DNA from: Aestuariibaculum suncheonense
GTDB taxonomy: Bacteria; Bacteroidota; Bacteroidia; Flavobacteriales; Flavobacteriaceae
Assembly: GCF_014596935.1 (NCBI RefSeq)
Contig: NZ_JACVXC010000003.1
Span: 434,001-498,000 of the forward strand
DNA length: 64,000 nucleotides
Direction: 5' to 3'
The notes below the pieces were generated by a model. The model made no database searches, was not told where the DNA came from, and worked only from the letters and a program-made list of their open reading frames with translations. A program made the position numbers and the translations under genes. Shown one piece after another: positions 20,411 to 28,900 of this stretch. Position 1 is the stretch's first letter; the number at the start of each line of letters is the position of its first letter.

Positions 20411-21244
20411 TTAATGCTCTAAGAAATCAATAAGATGTTTTCTGTATTTATAATAATCGTCATGCTCTAAAACCGATTTTCGTGTTCTAGGTCTTTCGAA
20501 ATCTATATTTAGAATATCTCCGATTTTAGCTTTTGGCCCACTAGTCATCATCACCACACGATCTGCTAAAAAAATGGCTTCATCTACATCATGTGTAATC
20601 ATAACCGCTGTAATTTTTTCTTTATTCCAGATTTCAATAAGAATATCCTGAAGTTCACCACGTGTTAAAGAATCTAACATACCAAAAGGCTCATCCAGCA
20701 ACAATACTTTGGGTTTTATTGCAAACGCTCTGGCAATACCAACACCCTGCTGCATCCCCTGAGATAAATCGGAGGCTTTTTTATGAAAGGCATCTTCCAA
20801 ACCTACTTTTTGAAGATAGTATTTAGCAATATCGTTGCGTTGAGACTTGGTTGCATGAGGAAATACCTGATTTACACCCAACATCACATTTTGAAGCGAG
20901 GTCATCCAGGGCATTAAACTTGGCGCCTGAAAAATAACACCTCGATCTGGTCCAGGTCCTTTAATATGACGTCCTAAAACCGATATATTACCTCCCGAAA
21001 TTTCGTTTAACCCCGCAATCATGGATAACATCGTGGTTTTACCACAACCCGAATGCCCTATAATGGTTACGAATTCCTCCTTCATAATCTGAAGGTTTAA
21101 ATCTTCAAGAACCACATAATCTCCTTTTGGTGTTGGGTAAACTTTCTTAAGATGTTTTAAATCCAACATCACATCTTCATGAAATGCAATGCCATTTTCG
21201 ATAACTAAGTCATTGTGTATTGTATTTGAAATCATATTTTCCAT
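20411..21244 (-). CDS. nrtD: nitrate/nitrite ABC transporter ATPase, NrtD-like
   Basis: ABC ATPase of 277 residues. Walker A GHSGCGKT is at 63-70, Walker B LLLDEP near 181-186, and the switch His is present (MITHDVDEA, H218). The signature motif is altered: LSQGMQQ at 160-166 instead of LSGGMRQ, with Gly to Gln at the third position. The last part (DILNIDFERPRTRKS) is typical of NrtC/NrtD and SsuB relatives. It starts 3 bases after nrtC and presumably pairs with it. Confidence 0.88.
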   Translation of the reverse strand: MENMISNTIHNDLVIENGIAFHEDVMLDLKHLKKVYPTPKGDYVVLEDLNLQIMKEEFVTIIGHSGCGKTTMLSMIAGLNEISGGNISVLGRHIKGPGPDRGVIFQAPSLMPWMTSLQNVMLGVNQVFPHATKSQRNDIAKYYLQKVGLEDAFHKKASDLSQGMQQGVGIARAFAIKPKVLLLDEPFGMLDSLTRGELQDILIEIWNKEKITAVMITHDVDEAIFLADRVVMMTSGPKAKIGDILNIDFERPRTRKSVLEHDDYYKYRKHLIDFLEH

Positions 21245-21247
21245 GTT

Positions 21248-22093
21248 TTAAAAGCGTCCAACAAAGCTTTTCGGTGTTAAATCTGGTAATTCGTAAACTT
21301 CCTGCTCTACCGACTTCCGCTCATTTCCTATATCCATTAAGTACTCAATAATAGCGTTTCTGGTTTCTTTAAAGTTAGCATTATCGTTAAGTTCGGTTTT
21401 ATCTCGCGGACGTTCAATATTAATTTTAAACTCTGGTCCTAAAGTCGCTTTTGGTCCCGGACGCAATGGAATAATGCGGTCTGCCATGTAGATACCTTCA
21501 TCTACATCATTTGTGATTAGTAAAGCGGTTCGTTTTTCCTTGCCCCAGATATTTAAAATTTCATCCTGAAGATTTCCACGAGTTAAAGCATCCAATGCCC
21601 CCAGTGGTTCGTCCATTATAATCATCTCTGGTTTCATAGCCAAAGCCCTGGCGACAGCCACTCGCTGACGCATCCCACCAGATAATTCTTTTGGTCTTTT
21701 ATTTATTGCTGGTGTTAAATTTACCATATCAACATATTCTGCCACAAGTTCTTGAAGCTCCTTTTTAGTCTTTTTAGGAAAAACTTCTTTTACCGCCATA
21801 AATATGTTCTGTCCCACCGTTAACCAAGGTAATAATGAGTAATTTTGAAAAATCACACCGCGCTCATGACTGGTTCCCAAAACAGGTAACCCTTTAAAAA
21901 GCACTTCGCCTCGGGTTGGTTGCAACAGCCCATTTATCAGGTTTACTAAAGTTGTTTTACCACTTCCTGTAAACCCTACGATAGCCACAAACTCACCTTC
22001 TTCAATGGTTAAATTGATATTAGAAAGTACCTCGGTTGCATAGTCGCCTTGTCCGTAGGTTTTGTATACGTTATTTAGTTCTAAGTATGCCAT
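21248..22093 (-). CDS. nrtC: nitrate ABC transporter ATPase, NrtC-like without sensor domain
   Basis: ABC ATPase of 281 residues with Walker A GFTGSGKT (40-47), an intact signature LSGGMRQ (137-143) and Walker B IIMDEP. The switch position, His in ordinary ABC ATPases, is Asn195 (LLITNDVDEG). Cyanobacterial NrtC carries a C-terminal NrtA-like regulatory domain, which is absent here. The gene lies between nrtB and nrtD with short gaps. Confidence 0.86.
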   Translation of the reverse strand: MAYLELNNVYKTYGQGDYATEVLSNINLTIEEGEFVAIVGFTGSGKTTLVNLINGLLQPTRGEVLFKGLPVLGTSHERGVIFQNYSLLPWLTVGQNIFMAVKEVFPKKTKKELQELVAEYVDMVNLTPAINKRPKELSGGMRQRVAVARALAMKPEMIIMDEPLGALDALTRGNLQDEILNIWGKEKRTALLITNDVDEGIYMADRIIPLRPGPKATLGPEFKINIERPRDKTELNDNANFKETRNAIIEYLMDIGNERKSVEQEVYELPDLTPKSFVGRF

Positions 22094-22124
22094 TTTATAC
22101 CCTTAAAAGTTAATAATTAATTCG

Positions 22125-23231
22125 TTAAATACCACTTGTTTTATTGAAGGATATGGCATTTTGAATGGTTAACATAATACGATCTAGCAAAAACCCGATT
22201 CCCCCAATAACAAACATGGCAACAATAATTTTTGAATTGGAATCTACGGCACCGTTCTGAAATTCTTCCCAAACAAAAGATCCTAAGCCCGGACTTTGCG
22301 CTAACAGTTCAATAGCAATAAGAACCATCCAGGCTACAGACAACGTAATTCTTAAACCTGTAAATATTAACGGTAATGATGATGGTAAAATCACCTTAAA
22401 TACTTTCTGAACTGGTCCTAATTTTAAAACTTTAGCCACATTGATATAATCTTTATCTACCGACGCCACACCCATTGCGGTATTTACTAAAGTTGCCCAC
22501 ATAGAACATAAGCCCACACTTATAAACGAAATAATAAATGCACTATCGGAATTTGAATCTTTAGTCAAAGTTTTCACAATCATGAACACCAATAGCAACC
22601 ACACTACAGGAGATACCGGTTTAAAAATCTGAATCAACCAGTTAACCGAGCTTCTTAAGGTTTTACTTAAACCGATAATAACCCCAATCGGTACAGCAAT
22701 AACCAAAGCCAATAAAAACCCTGCAAAAACCGTTTTCAAACTGGTTAAAATTTGATCAACAAATGATGGACGACCAGTATACGTAATAGGATCTTTACCT
22801 TCTGCAATGCGCTTAGCATTTAGAGTAGCTGTTTTCTCCGCAAAAGCATCTTTATCAGCTTTAATAATTTGATGATCTCGTAACAAAGATCTATACGACT
22901 CCCAAACCTGAGCAGGAGATGGTAATGTATTTGGCTGGCAACTTATATCTCCAGAAGCTATACAAGCTTTCATAACATCTGCTGCCTCCTGCCCTTGTTC
23001 GGTTAATGCCTTTTCAATTTTATAATCCGCCTCTATATTATATAACGATTTAGCGCCCATGTGCCATAAGCCAATAAATAAGAATATGGAAGCGATTGGC
23101 ACAACTACTTTTCTTAAGAAGTTTCTAAACCCTTCTTTATCTAAATCTCCGGTGAACAAGGATTTTATTGTCATTAAAAACCCAAGTCCCATAAATTTGG
23201 TTACTCTATCTAATGTTACAGTCTGCTTCAT
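22125..23231 (-). CDS. nrtB: nitrate ABC transporter permease, NrtB-like
   Basis: BPD-type inner-membrane permease of 368 residues, longer than the roughly 275 usual for the family. The first membrane segment is near 43-60. The conserved transport domain starts near 165 (TVFAGFLLALVIAVPIGV) and has an EAA-like loop (VLKLGPVQKVFKVILPSSLP). The extra length lies between these, at about residues 62-155: a hydrophilic segment with two Cys (90 and 98) surrounding the family LPSPAQVWESY motif. It lies 26 bases after nrtA. Confidence 0.88.
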   Translation of the reverse strand: MKQTVTLDRVTKFMGLGFLMTIKSLFTGDLDKEGFRNFLRKVVVPIASIFLFIGLWHMGAKSLYNIEADYKIEKALTEQGQEAADVMKACIASGDISCQPNTLPSPAQVWESYRSLLRDHQIIKADKDAFAEKTATLNAKRIAEGKDPITYTGRPSFVDQILTSLKTVFAGFLLALVIAVPIGVIIGLSKTLRSSVNWLIQIFKPVSPVVWLLLVFMIVKTLTKDSNSDSAFIISFISVGLCSMWATLVNTAMGVASVDKDYINVAKVLKLGPVQKVFKVILPSSLPLIFTGLRITLSVAWMVLIAIELLAQSPGLGSFVWEEFQNGAVDSNSKIIVAMFVIGGIGFLLDRIMLTIQNAISFNKTSGI

Positions 23232-23257
23232 GATTGCTAAATTTTATATTGAATGTA

Positions 23258-24646
23258 TTACTTGTCTTTGTTTCCTATTTTGAAACTGTTGATATATCCT
23301 ATTGGATCTTTTGCATCGTACGATGTACCGTCAATAAAATCTGTTGTTACTGGTTTATACCCGTCGGTTTGAGGAATATCTGAAGCCGGAATGTATCCTT
23401 CTTCAACTAAAAGGGAAGCTGCTTTTTTCCAAATATCTGGTCTGTAAATATCTTTAATTGTTTCCGCATACCAATCTGCAGGCTTTGCTTCCGGAATTTG
23501 CCCCCAACGACGCATTTGAGTTAAGAACCAGATACCATCTGAAAAGAACGGATAGGTTGCATTATACTTATAGAACACGTTAAAGTCAGGCATTTCACGC
23601 TTATCACCCTTTTCAAACTCAAAGGTTCCGGTCATGGAATTCGCTAACACCACTTCATCGGCACCTACGTATTGCGGCATGGATAATATTTTCACAGCTT
23701 CCGCTCTGTTTCCTGGTTCATCCAACCATTTTCCTGCACGAATTAAGGCTTTAGTTACCGCAATAGCTGTATTAGGATTTTCCTCAACAAACTTTTTAGT
23801 CATAACAAAAACTTTCTCAGGATTGTTTTTCCAGATATCATAGTTCGTTACTACCGGTACTCCAATCCCCTTAAACACGGCTTGCTGGTTCCATGGTTCA
23901 CCCACACAGTATCCGTAAATCGTTCCTGCTTCTAAAGTTGCCGGCATTTGTGGCGGAGGCGTTACAGATAATAACACTTCAGCATCAATCTGTCCTTGCA
24001 CATTTTCTGCCGTATACATCCCCGGATGAATTCCGGCTGCCGCTAACCAATATCTGATTTCGTAATTGTGTGTAGACACCGGAAACACCATTCCCATTTT
24101 AAAAGCATTACCATTATTTTTATATTCAGCAATTACAGGCTTTAAAGCATCTGCTTTAATTGGATGTATTGGTTTACCATCTTCTCCCATAGGTACATTA
24201 GCCTTCATTTTAGACCAGACATCATTTGATACGGTAATACCATTTCCGTTTAAGTCCATTGAAAAAGCTGTTACCAATTCTGCTTGCCTACCAAAACCGG
24301 CTCCAGCAGCAATAGGCTGACCAGCCAACATGTGAGATCCGTCTAACTGACCATCAATAACTCGATCTAAAACATTTTTCCAGTTTGATTGCGCCTCAAC
24401 AGATACAAATAAGCCTTCGTCTTCAAAAAAGCCTTTTTCTTTAGCAATAGCTAAAGGCGCCATATCTGTTAATTTTATGAAACCAAAGGTTAACTGAGGT
24501 TTCTCTATATCTAAAGTTTTTGTTTTAGATACATTTTCTGCGATTTCTTCGGTTATCGCTTTCTTTTTAGAATCTTTTCCACCACAAGAAAACAACAGTA
24601 ATGAAACTGATAGTGCCCATGCTGATTTTTTTAATACTGATTTCAT
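23258..24646 (-). CDS. nrtA: nitrate-binding lipoprotein, NrtA-like
   Basis: A 462-residue substrate-binding protein of the CmpA/NrtA family. It has a lipoprotein signal (LLLFSC, Cys near 21), then [23 protein letters not shown], the normal NrtA start, and [13 protein letters not shown] and [13 protein letters not shown]. Nitrate and nitrite would be bound on the outer face of the inner membrane and passed to NrtBCD. It is the first gene of the nrtABCD-porin operon. It could in principle bind bicarbonate (CmpA) or another anion, but the surrounding nitrate genes favour nitrate. Confidence 0.92.
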   Translation of the reverse strand: MKSVLKKSAWALSVSLLLFSCGGKDSKKKAITEEIAENVSKTKTLDIEKPQLTFGFIKLTDMAPLAIAKEKGFFEDEGLFVSVEAQSNWKNVLDRVIDGQLDGSHMLAGQPIAAGAGFGRQAELVTAFSMDLNGNGITVSNDVWSKMKANVPMGEDGKPIHPIKADALKPVIAEYKNNGNAFKMGMVFPVSTHNYEIRYWLAAAGIHPGMYTAENVQGQIDAEVLLSVTPPPQMPATLEAGTIYGYCVGEPWNQQAVFKGIGVPVVTNYDIWKNNPEKVFVMTKKFVEENPNTAIAVTKALIRAGKWLDEPGNRAEAVKILSMPQYVGADEVVLANSMTGTFEFEKGDKREMPDFNVFYKYNATYPFFSDGIWFLTQMRRWGQIPEAKPADWYAETIKDIYRPDIWKKAASLLVEEGYIPASDIPQTDGYKPVTTDFIDGTSYDAKDPIGYINSFKIGNKDK

Positions 24647-24668
24647 ATTGAAGGATTTTAGTTAATTT

Positions 24669-24682
24669 ACGTATTTATACTT
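24669..24682. promoter_or_regulatory. palindromic operator upstream of nrtA
   Basis: ACGTAT-TT-ATACTT is a perfect match to the 14-bp palindrome A[A/C]GTAT-N2-ATAC[T/G]T that recurs at nitrate promoters in this window. It lies between the -7 element at 24692-24699 and the nrtA start, about 23 bases before the ATG. A second TACGTA (24700-24705) abuts the -7 on its upstream side. Confidence 0.6.
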
Positions 24683-24691
24683 ATTTTTCAA

Positions 24692-24699
24692 CAAATATA
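24692..24699 (-). promoter_or_regulatory. -7 element of the nrtABCD-porin operon
   Basis: Minus strand TATATTTG, an exact TAnnTTTG match, 46 bases upstream of the nrtA ATG. No -33 TTG is visible, which fits a promoter that needs an activator. Confidence 0.55.
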
Positions 24700-24761
24700 T
24701 ACGTAGTAAATAATCCTTTCAATGGGATATCACATAGAAAATCATCTTTTTAAGCAATAAA

Positions 24762-24783
24762 AAACCTGCTAAAACACAGGTTT
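24762..24783 (-). terminator. second terminator-like hairpin between crp and nrtA
   Basis: Stem AAACCTG / CAGGTTT with an 8-base loop. On the minus strand it is followed by TTTTT. It lies 54 bases beyond the stronger hairpin at 24837-24859 and would insulate nrtA from crp read-through. Confidence 0.5.
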
Positions 24784-24836
24784 ATTAAAAAACCCCAATA
24801 AAACCAAGAGATAACAAACTACTTATAAACAAAAAA

Positions 24837-24859
24837 GCCATACGTAAAATACGCATGGC
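24837..24859 (-). terminator. terminator of the Fnr-like regulator gene
   Basis: A 10-bp stem that pairs completely as minus-strand RNA (one G-U pair) with a 3-base loop, followed by TTTTTTG. It lies 41 bases after the regulator stop codon. It contains a TACGTA by chance, so I do not count it among the operator sites. Confidence 0.75.
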
Positions 24860-24900
24860 AATAACTAATAAAGTTGGTAAAGTACTTAAAACAAACTCTT

Positions 24901-25662
24901 TTAACTATCTAAGAAGAAATTATGCTCATTTATTTCTCCTTTTAACAGACTTATATCATTAATTCCTATTTTTTTTCCTCTCGCTATAATTAATTTTTCC
25001 TTTTTCAAAGCAGAAAACACTCTAATCACCTGCTCTTCTGTTGTTCCTGCATAATCAGCATACTCCTTTCTACTTAAGTTTACATCCAAAAACCCTTTAT
25101 TCACTCCAAATTTTCTATTAATATATAATAAAGTATCAATCACTCGCTCACGAACCGTCATTTGCGAAATAGATTTCACCTTAGATTCACTCTTATTTAA
25201 TTCATTAGCATAAAACAACATAAGATCGTAAGCAAACTTAGGGTTACTCATCAAAGCCTGCTGTAACAGGTGTTTAGAAAAATAACACAACACCGTATCT
25301 TCTAAAGCAATAGCTCCAATGGAATAATACTCCTCTGTTCCAAAACCACGGTGCCCAATAATTTCACCCTCGCGAGCAAAACGAACAATTTGCTCTCTCC
25401 CATTAATTCCTGTCCTAAAAACCTTAACCTTTCCTTTTAAAACAAAAAACAACCCGTTAACTGGTGCACCTTCTATAATAAACTGCTGCCCCTTTTTACA
25501 ACGTAGATTATTCTTTTTCACAACCAACTCATCATCCTCAAAAACAGACATATTACTCTTAATTAAGCAATTCTGATTTTCACAGTTATGACACGATGAA
25601 TGGTTTGGCATGTTTTTACGTGTTGCGGTTAAAACTTTATGTCTTAGAATGGTGGTTTCCAA
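24901..25662 (-). CDS. Fnr-like Crp-family transcription regulator with cluster-type cysteines
   Basis: A 253-residue protein: cyclic-nucleotide-binding-like barrel (about 45-140), dimer helix, and C-terminal winged helix with SRKEYADYAGTTEEQVIRVF as the helix-turn-helix. The recognition helix keeps the Glu and Arg (EEQVIR) that contact DNA in Crp and Fnr. The N-terminus has Cys24-x2-Cys27-x4-Cys32, and a further Cys126 (TVLCYF) aligns with Cys122 of E. coli Fnr, so a [4Fe-4S] oxygen sensor is plausible. It could start at Met18 (25611) instead. Its position between nrt and the cofactor operon, divergent from moeA, makes it the likely nitrate regulon regulator. Confidence 0.85.
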   Translation of the reverse strand: METTILRHKVLTATRKNMPNHSSCHNCENQNCLIKSNMSVFEDDELVVKKNNLRCKKGQQFIIEGAPVNGLFFVLKGKVKVFRTGINGREQIVRFAREGEIIGHRGFGTEEYYSIGAIALEDTVLCYFSKHLLQQALMSNPKFAYDLMLFYANELNKSESKVKSISQMTVRERVIDTLLYINRKFGVNKGFLDVNLSRKEYADYAGTTEEQVIRVFSALKKEKLIIARGKKIGINDISLLKGEINEHNFFLDS

Positions 25663-25707
25663 CTAAAAAACGAATGATTAAACTATAATATTAATTTCTA
25701 CCCACAA

Positions 25708-25728
25708 CAAATATAAGTATTAATACTT
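25708..25728 (-). promoter_or_regulatory. promoter and overlapping palindromic operator of the Fnr-like gene
   Basis: The minus-strand -7 element TATATTTG (25708-25715) directly follows a perfect palindrome AAGTAT-TA-ATACTT (25715-25728), sharing one base with it. The palindrome centre falls near -20, between -7 and -33, a position expected for auto-repression. For divergent moeA the same site is centred near -71. The nitrate reductase promoter has exactly the same geometry. Confidence 0.65.
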
Positions 25729-25745
25729 AACAAAATACAAAAATT

Positions 25746-25786
25746 ACGTATTTATTATTCTTATTTTAAAAATATCGTTATATTTG
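25746..25786 (+). promoter_or_regulatory. promoter and activator-type site of the moeA operon
   Basis: TATATTTG at 25779-25786 is an exact -7 element 20 bases before the moeA ATG, without a TTG -33. A degenerate copy of the palindrome, ACGTAT-TT-ATTATT (25746-25759), is centred near -40 to -41, the classical activator position for Crp/Fnr proteins. It lies 31 bp from the perfect site at 25715-25728. Confidence 0.55.
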
Positions 25787-25806
25787 TTTATATATAACGA
25801 CTTCTT

Positions 25807-26985
25807 ATGATTACAATTAACGAAGCTATAGACATAGTAAAAACCAAATGTTTACCTTTACTAATAGAAACCACAAAACCTCTGGAAAAATCAGGAGGTT
25901 ACAAATTAAGCTGTAATATTTACGCGCCTATGAATATGCCTCCATTCAGGCAGTCAGCTATGGATGGTTACGCTTTAAACTGGCACGATAAGCTGACTTA
26001 TACTGTAATTGCTGAAATAAAAGCTGGTGACAACCATCAGCCTATTCTTAAAAAAGGGGAAGCCGTTCGCATTTTTACTGGCGCCCCGGTTCCCGATTCT
26101 GCGAATACAGTAATCATGCAGGAAAAAGTTACTAGAAACGAAAATACCATTAAACTGGAGAATCCTATTGCTATAAATATGAATATCAGAGATGTTGGTG
26201 AGCAGGTAAAAAAAAGCCAGTTGGCTTTAGCAAAAGGCACTAAACTTACTCCAGCAGCCATTGGTTACTTAAGCTCACTAGGCATTAAAGAAGTGAACGT
26301 CTATAAAAAACCTTCCGTTGCGATTTTAACCACAGGAAACGAATTAGTGGAACCTGGAATACACTTAGAATACGGACAGATTTATGAAAGTAATTCGCAA
26401 ATGCTACTAAGCGCCTTATATAGTTTTAAATTCTACGATGTAACTATTCATAAAGTAAAAGATGATTATCATGAAACCCTTAACACATTAGATCATGTTA
26501 TTAAAGAACATGATTTAGTAATTATCTCCGGAGGTATTTCGGTTGGCGATTACGATTTTGTTGGTCAGGCCTTAAAAGCATTACAGGTTGAAGAGCATTT
26601 TTATAAAGTCAATCAAAAACCAGGAAAACCCCTGTTTTTTGGAACAAAACAAGATACTTACATATTTGCATTACCAGGTAACCCCGCGGCATCATTAACA
26701 TGTTTTTATATTTATGTATTTACAGCTTTACAACGCCTAATGAATAGCGAATTTTATAAATTACCTCGAATTCAGGTAAAATCAGATTCTATATTCAAAA
26801 AACATGGCGATCGCCCACAATTCTTAAAAGCTACCTATAACGGCAATACGGTTACTATTTTAGAAGGTCAAAGCTCATCTATGCTGCAAACCTATGCTAT
26901 TTGTAACGCCCTGGTATTTATGCCCGAAGATCAATCTAAAATAAAAGTTGATGATTTGGTTGAAGTCATTTTGCTTCCTGTCTAA
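25807..26985 (+). CDS. moeA: molybdopterin molybdenumtransferase MoeA
   Basis: Inserts molybdate into adenylylated molybdopterin. The 392-residue length is normal. Family motifs are present: MPPFRQSAMDGYAL near 40-53, the MoCF domain TTGNELV, SGGISVGDYDFV with the catalytic Asp pair, and ALPGNPAASLTC. It is the first gene of an eight-gene cofactor operon with gaps of 0-70 bases, divergent from the Fnr-like regulator. Confidence 0.96.
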   Translation: MITINEAIDIVKTKCLPLLIETTKPLEKSGGYKLSCNIYAPMNMPPFRQSAMDGYALNWHDKLTYTVIAEIKAGDNHQPILKKGEAVRIFTGAPVPDSANTVIMQEKVTRNENTIKLENPIAINMNIRDVGEQVKKSQLALAKGTKLTPAAIGYLSSLGIKEVNVYKKPSVAILTTGNELVEPGIHLEYGQIYESNSQMLLSALYSFKFYDVTIHKVKDDYHETLNTLDHVIKEHDLVIISGGISVGDYDFVGQALKALQVEEHFYKVNQKPGKPLFFGTKQDTYIFALPGNPAASLTCFYIYVFTALQRLMNSEFYKLPRIQVKSDSIFKKHGDRPQFLKATYNGNTVTILEGQSSSMLQTYAICNALVFMPEDQSKIKVDDLVEVILLPV

Positions 26986-26997
26986 AACCCCATTGTT

Positions 26998-27336
26998 ATG
27001 AGTTACAAGATAAAAAGCCGCATCTGGATTGAGCATGAAGATAATGTGTTGTTAGGCGAAGGTCGAGTACAGCTCTTAAAAGCCATTGATGAAACCGGTT
27101 CCTTATCTAAAGCAGCCAAATCCTTAAACATCTCCTATAAAAAAGCATGGGATTTAATCGATTCGGTAAACAAATCAGCTAAAAAACCAGTAACCATAAA
27201 CACTATTGGTGGTAAAGGTGGTGGTGGAGCCGAATTAACAGGATATGGTAAATCGCTAATTCTCGCTTTTGATGACATCAATAAAAACTGCTGGGATTTT
27301 TTAGAACTTCAACTAGAAAAAATTAAAGCTCTTTAA
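26998..27336 (+). CDS. ModE-type winged-helix protein without molybdate domain
   Basis: A 112-residue protein equal to the N-terminal DNA-binding domain of ModE: GRVQLLKAIDETGSLSKAAKSLNISYKKAWDLID is the LysR-like helix-turn-helix with the family tryptophan. The C-terminal TOBE domains that bind molybdate in E. coli ModE are absent, so it may not sense molybdate by the known route. It lies 12 bases after moeA. Confidence 0.85.
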   Translation: MSYKIKSRIWIEHEDNVLLGEGRVQLLKAIDETGSLSKAAKSLNISYKKAWDLIDSVNKSAKKPVTINTIGGKGGGGAELTGYGKSLILAFDDINKNCWDFLELQLEKIKAL

Positions 27337-27354
27337 TCCCATAGCTCCTATAAT

Positions 27355-28098
27355 ATGCTTTTAGATAATCAACATATATATGCCTTTTTGCTACTACTTC
27401 CTGTGGTATCATTTTTATACGCCAGTGTAGGTCACGGTGGCGCCAGCGGGTATTTAGCCTTAATGGCGTTGTTTTCATTTGCTCCAGAAACTATGAAACC
27501 TACTGCCCTGCTTTTAAATTTGTTTGTCGCCGGGATATCGTTTTACTACTATTACCGCGGTGGATTCTTCAATAAAAAACTATTTATTTCATTTGCCATC
27601 ACTTCTATTCCACTCGCTTTTTTAGGCGGAACTATTGAAATTGATGCTTCTATTTATAAAAAGATATTGGCCATTTTATTAGTCTTCGCTATTTTAAAAA
27701 TGCTGAATGTCTTCGGAAAAGAGAACGAAACTACTAAAGAGGTTAAGCTTTGGCAAGGCCTTTTGGTTGGCGGTATTATAGGATTCTTTTCAGGACTTAT
27801 CGGTATTGGTGGCGGCATCATTCTTACACCCATAATTTTATTATTACATTGGGGTAAAATGAAAGAAGCTGCTGCCGTTTCAGCACTGTTTATCTGGGTT
27901 AATTCGGCATCAGGACTCATTGGTCAGTTTAGTAGTGGCGTCACTTTAGAAAAAGAATCCTTTATCCTGGTTGCCGTTGCGCTTATCGGAGGAGTTTTAG
28001 GAGGGTACTTGGGAAGTAAAAAAATAAACAACACAGCATTGCGTTACATTTTAGCTTTTGTATTGGTTATTGCTTGTTTTAAATTAGTCCTCACCTAA
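27355..28098 (+). CDS. TauE/SafE-family membrane permease
   Basis: A 247-residue inner-membrane protein with about seven or eight hydrophobic segments and two related halves. The halves carry SVGHGGASGYLALMAL and GLIGIGGGIILTPIILL, the repeated glycine-rich signature of the family. Members export or import sulfite, sulfoacetate or other small anions. Its place inside a molybdenum cofactor operon suggests transport of an oxyanion such as molybdate, or of sulfur for the dithiolene; that is inference. It lies 18 bases after the ModE-like gene and 1 base before mobA-moaD. Confidence 0.85.
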   Translation: MLLDNQHIYAFLLLLPVVSFLYASVGHGGASGYLALMALFSFAPETMKPTALLLNLFVAGISFYYYYRGGFFNKKLFISFAITSIPLAFLGGTIEIDASIYKKILAILLVFAILKMLNVFGKENETTKEVKLWQGLLVGGIIGFFSGLIGIGGGIILTPIILLLHWGKMKEAAAVSALFIWVNSASGLIGQFSSGVTLEKESFILVAVALIGGVLGGYLGSKKINNTALRYILAFVLVIACFKLVLT

Positions 28099-28099
28099 C

Positions 28100-28900
28100 A
28101 TGATAACAAAAAATAACATAACGGGGATAATTCTTTCCGGAGGAAAAAGCAGCCGCATGGGTACCGATAAAGGCTTCATTTCCCTTAACGGAAAACCATT
28201 TACGCAACATGTTATTGATGCATTATCTCCTCTGGTTTTTGAAATTATTATCGTTTCAAACCATGCTGATTATGATATATTTAATCAACGTCGTATTGAA
28301 GATGCTATTCCTGATTCCGGACCTCTAGCCGGGATTTATTCTGGGTTAAAAGCTTCAAAAACAGTGTTTAATCTGGTATTAAGTTGCGATATTCCATTAA
28401 TAAAACCCGAAGCATTACAATTATTGATTGATAATGCTTCTGAAGACATCGATATTATTCAAGTTGAAAGCTACGGAAAAACCATGCCTTTGGTGGCACT
28501 TTACAAAACGTCCTGCGCCGAGACCCTTATAAACCTTTTAAATGAGGATGAACGTCGGTTACGATACGCTGTAAATCAATGCCGCGTAAAAACCATAACA
28601 TTAAATGATCAATTAGCCGATTGTGTGATAAACATAAATACCCTTGAAGAATTAAACCAATTAAAAATGACAATTACTATTAAATATTTCGGCCAAATTG
28701 CTGAAGCAACTCAAATACACGAAGAAACTATCGAGCATGACAAATCCACAATTTACGAATTAATAAAATCACTCACTTTAAAATACCCAGCCTTACAACA
28801 AAAGGAATTTAAAGTAGCTCAAAACAAAACATTAGTTTCAAATGAAACCTTATTAACCGGCGAAGAAATTGCCCTATTACCACCATTTGCTGGTGGATGA
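28100..28900 (+). CDS. MobA-MoaD fusion: cofactor guanylyltransferase plus sulfur carrier
   Basis: Residues 1 to about 189 are MobA, which adds GMP to Mo-molybdopterin, with LSGGKSSRMGTDKG near 11-24 and the usual end NINTLEELNQLK. Residues 190-266 are a complete MoaD, the small ubiquitin-like sulfur carrier, ending in the essential Gly-Gly (PPFAGG). The domains join without a linker, and the MoaD part begins with Met190 (ATG at 28667). It could therefore also be made separately by internal initiation, though no clear ribosome site is visible there. The stop overlaps the next gene (ATGA). Confidence 0.9.
   Translation: MITKNNITGIILSGGKSSRMGTDKGFISLNGKPFTQHVIDALSPLVFEIIIVSNHADYDIFNQRRIEDAIPDSGPLAGIYSGLKASKTVFNLVLSCDIPLIKPEALQLLIDNASEDIDIIQVESYGKTMPLVALYKTSCAETLINLLNEDERRLRYAVNQCRVKTITLNDQLADCVININTLEELNQLKMTITIKYFGQIAEATQIHEETIEHDKSTIYELIKSLTLKYPALQQKEFKVAQNKTLVSNETLLTGEEIALLPPFAGG

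Noticed and set aside
24841-24846. TACGTA core that could be another regulator site
   Set aside because: It lies inside a 10-bp terminator stem with a T-run for the regulator gene, which explains it better.
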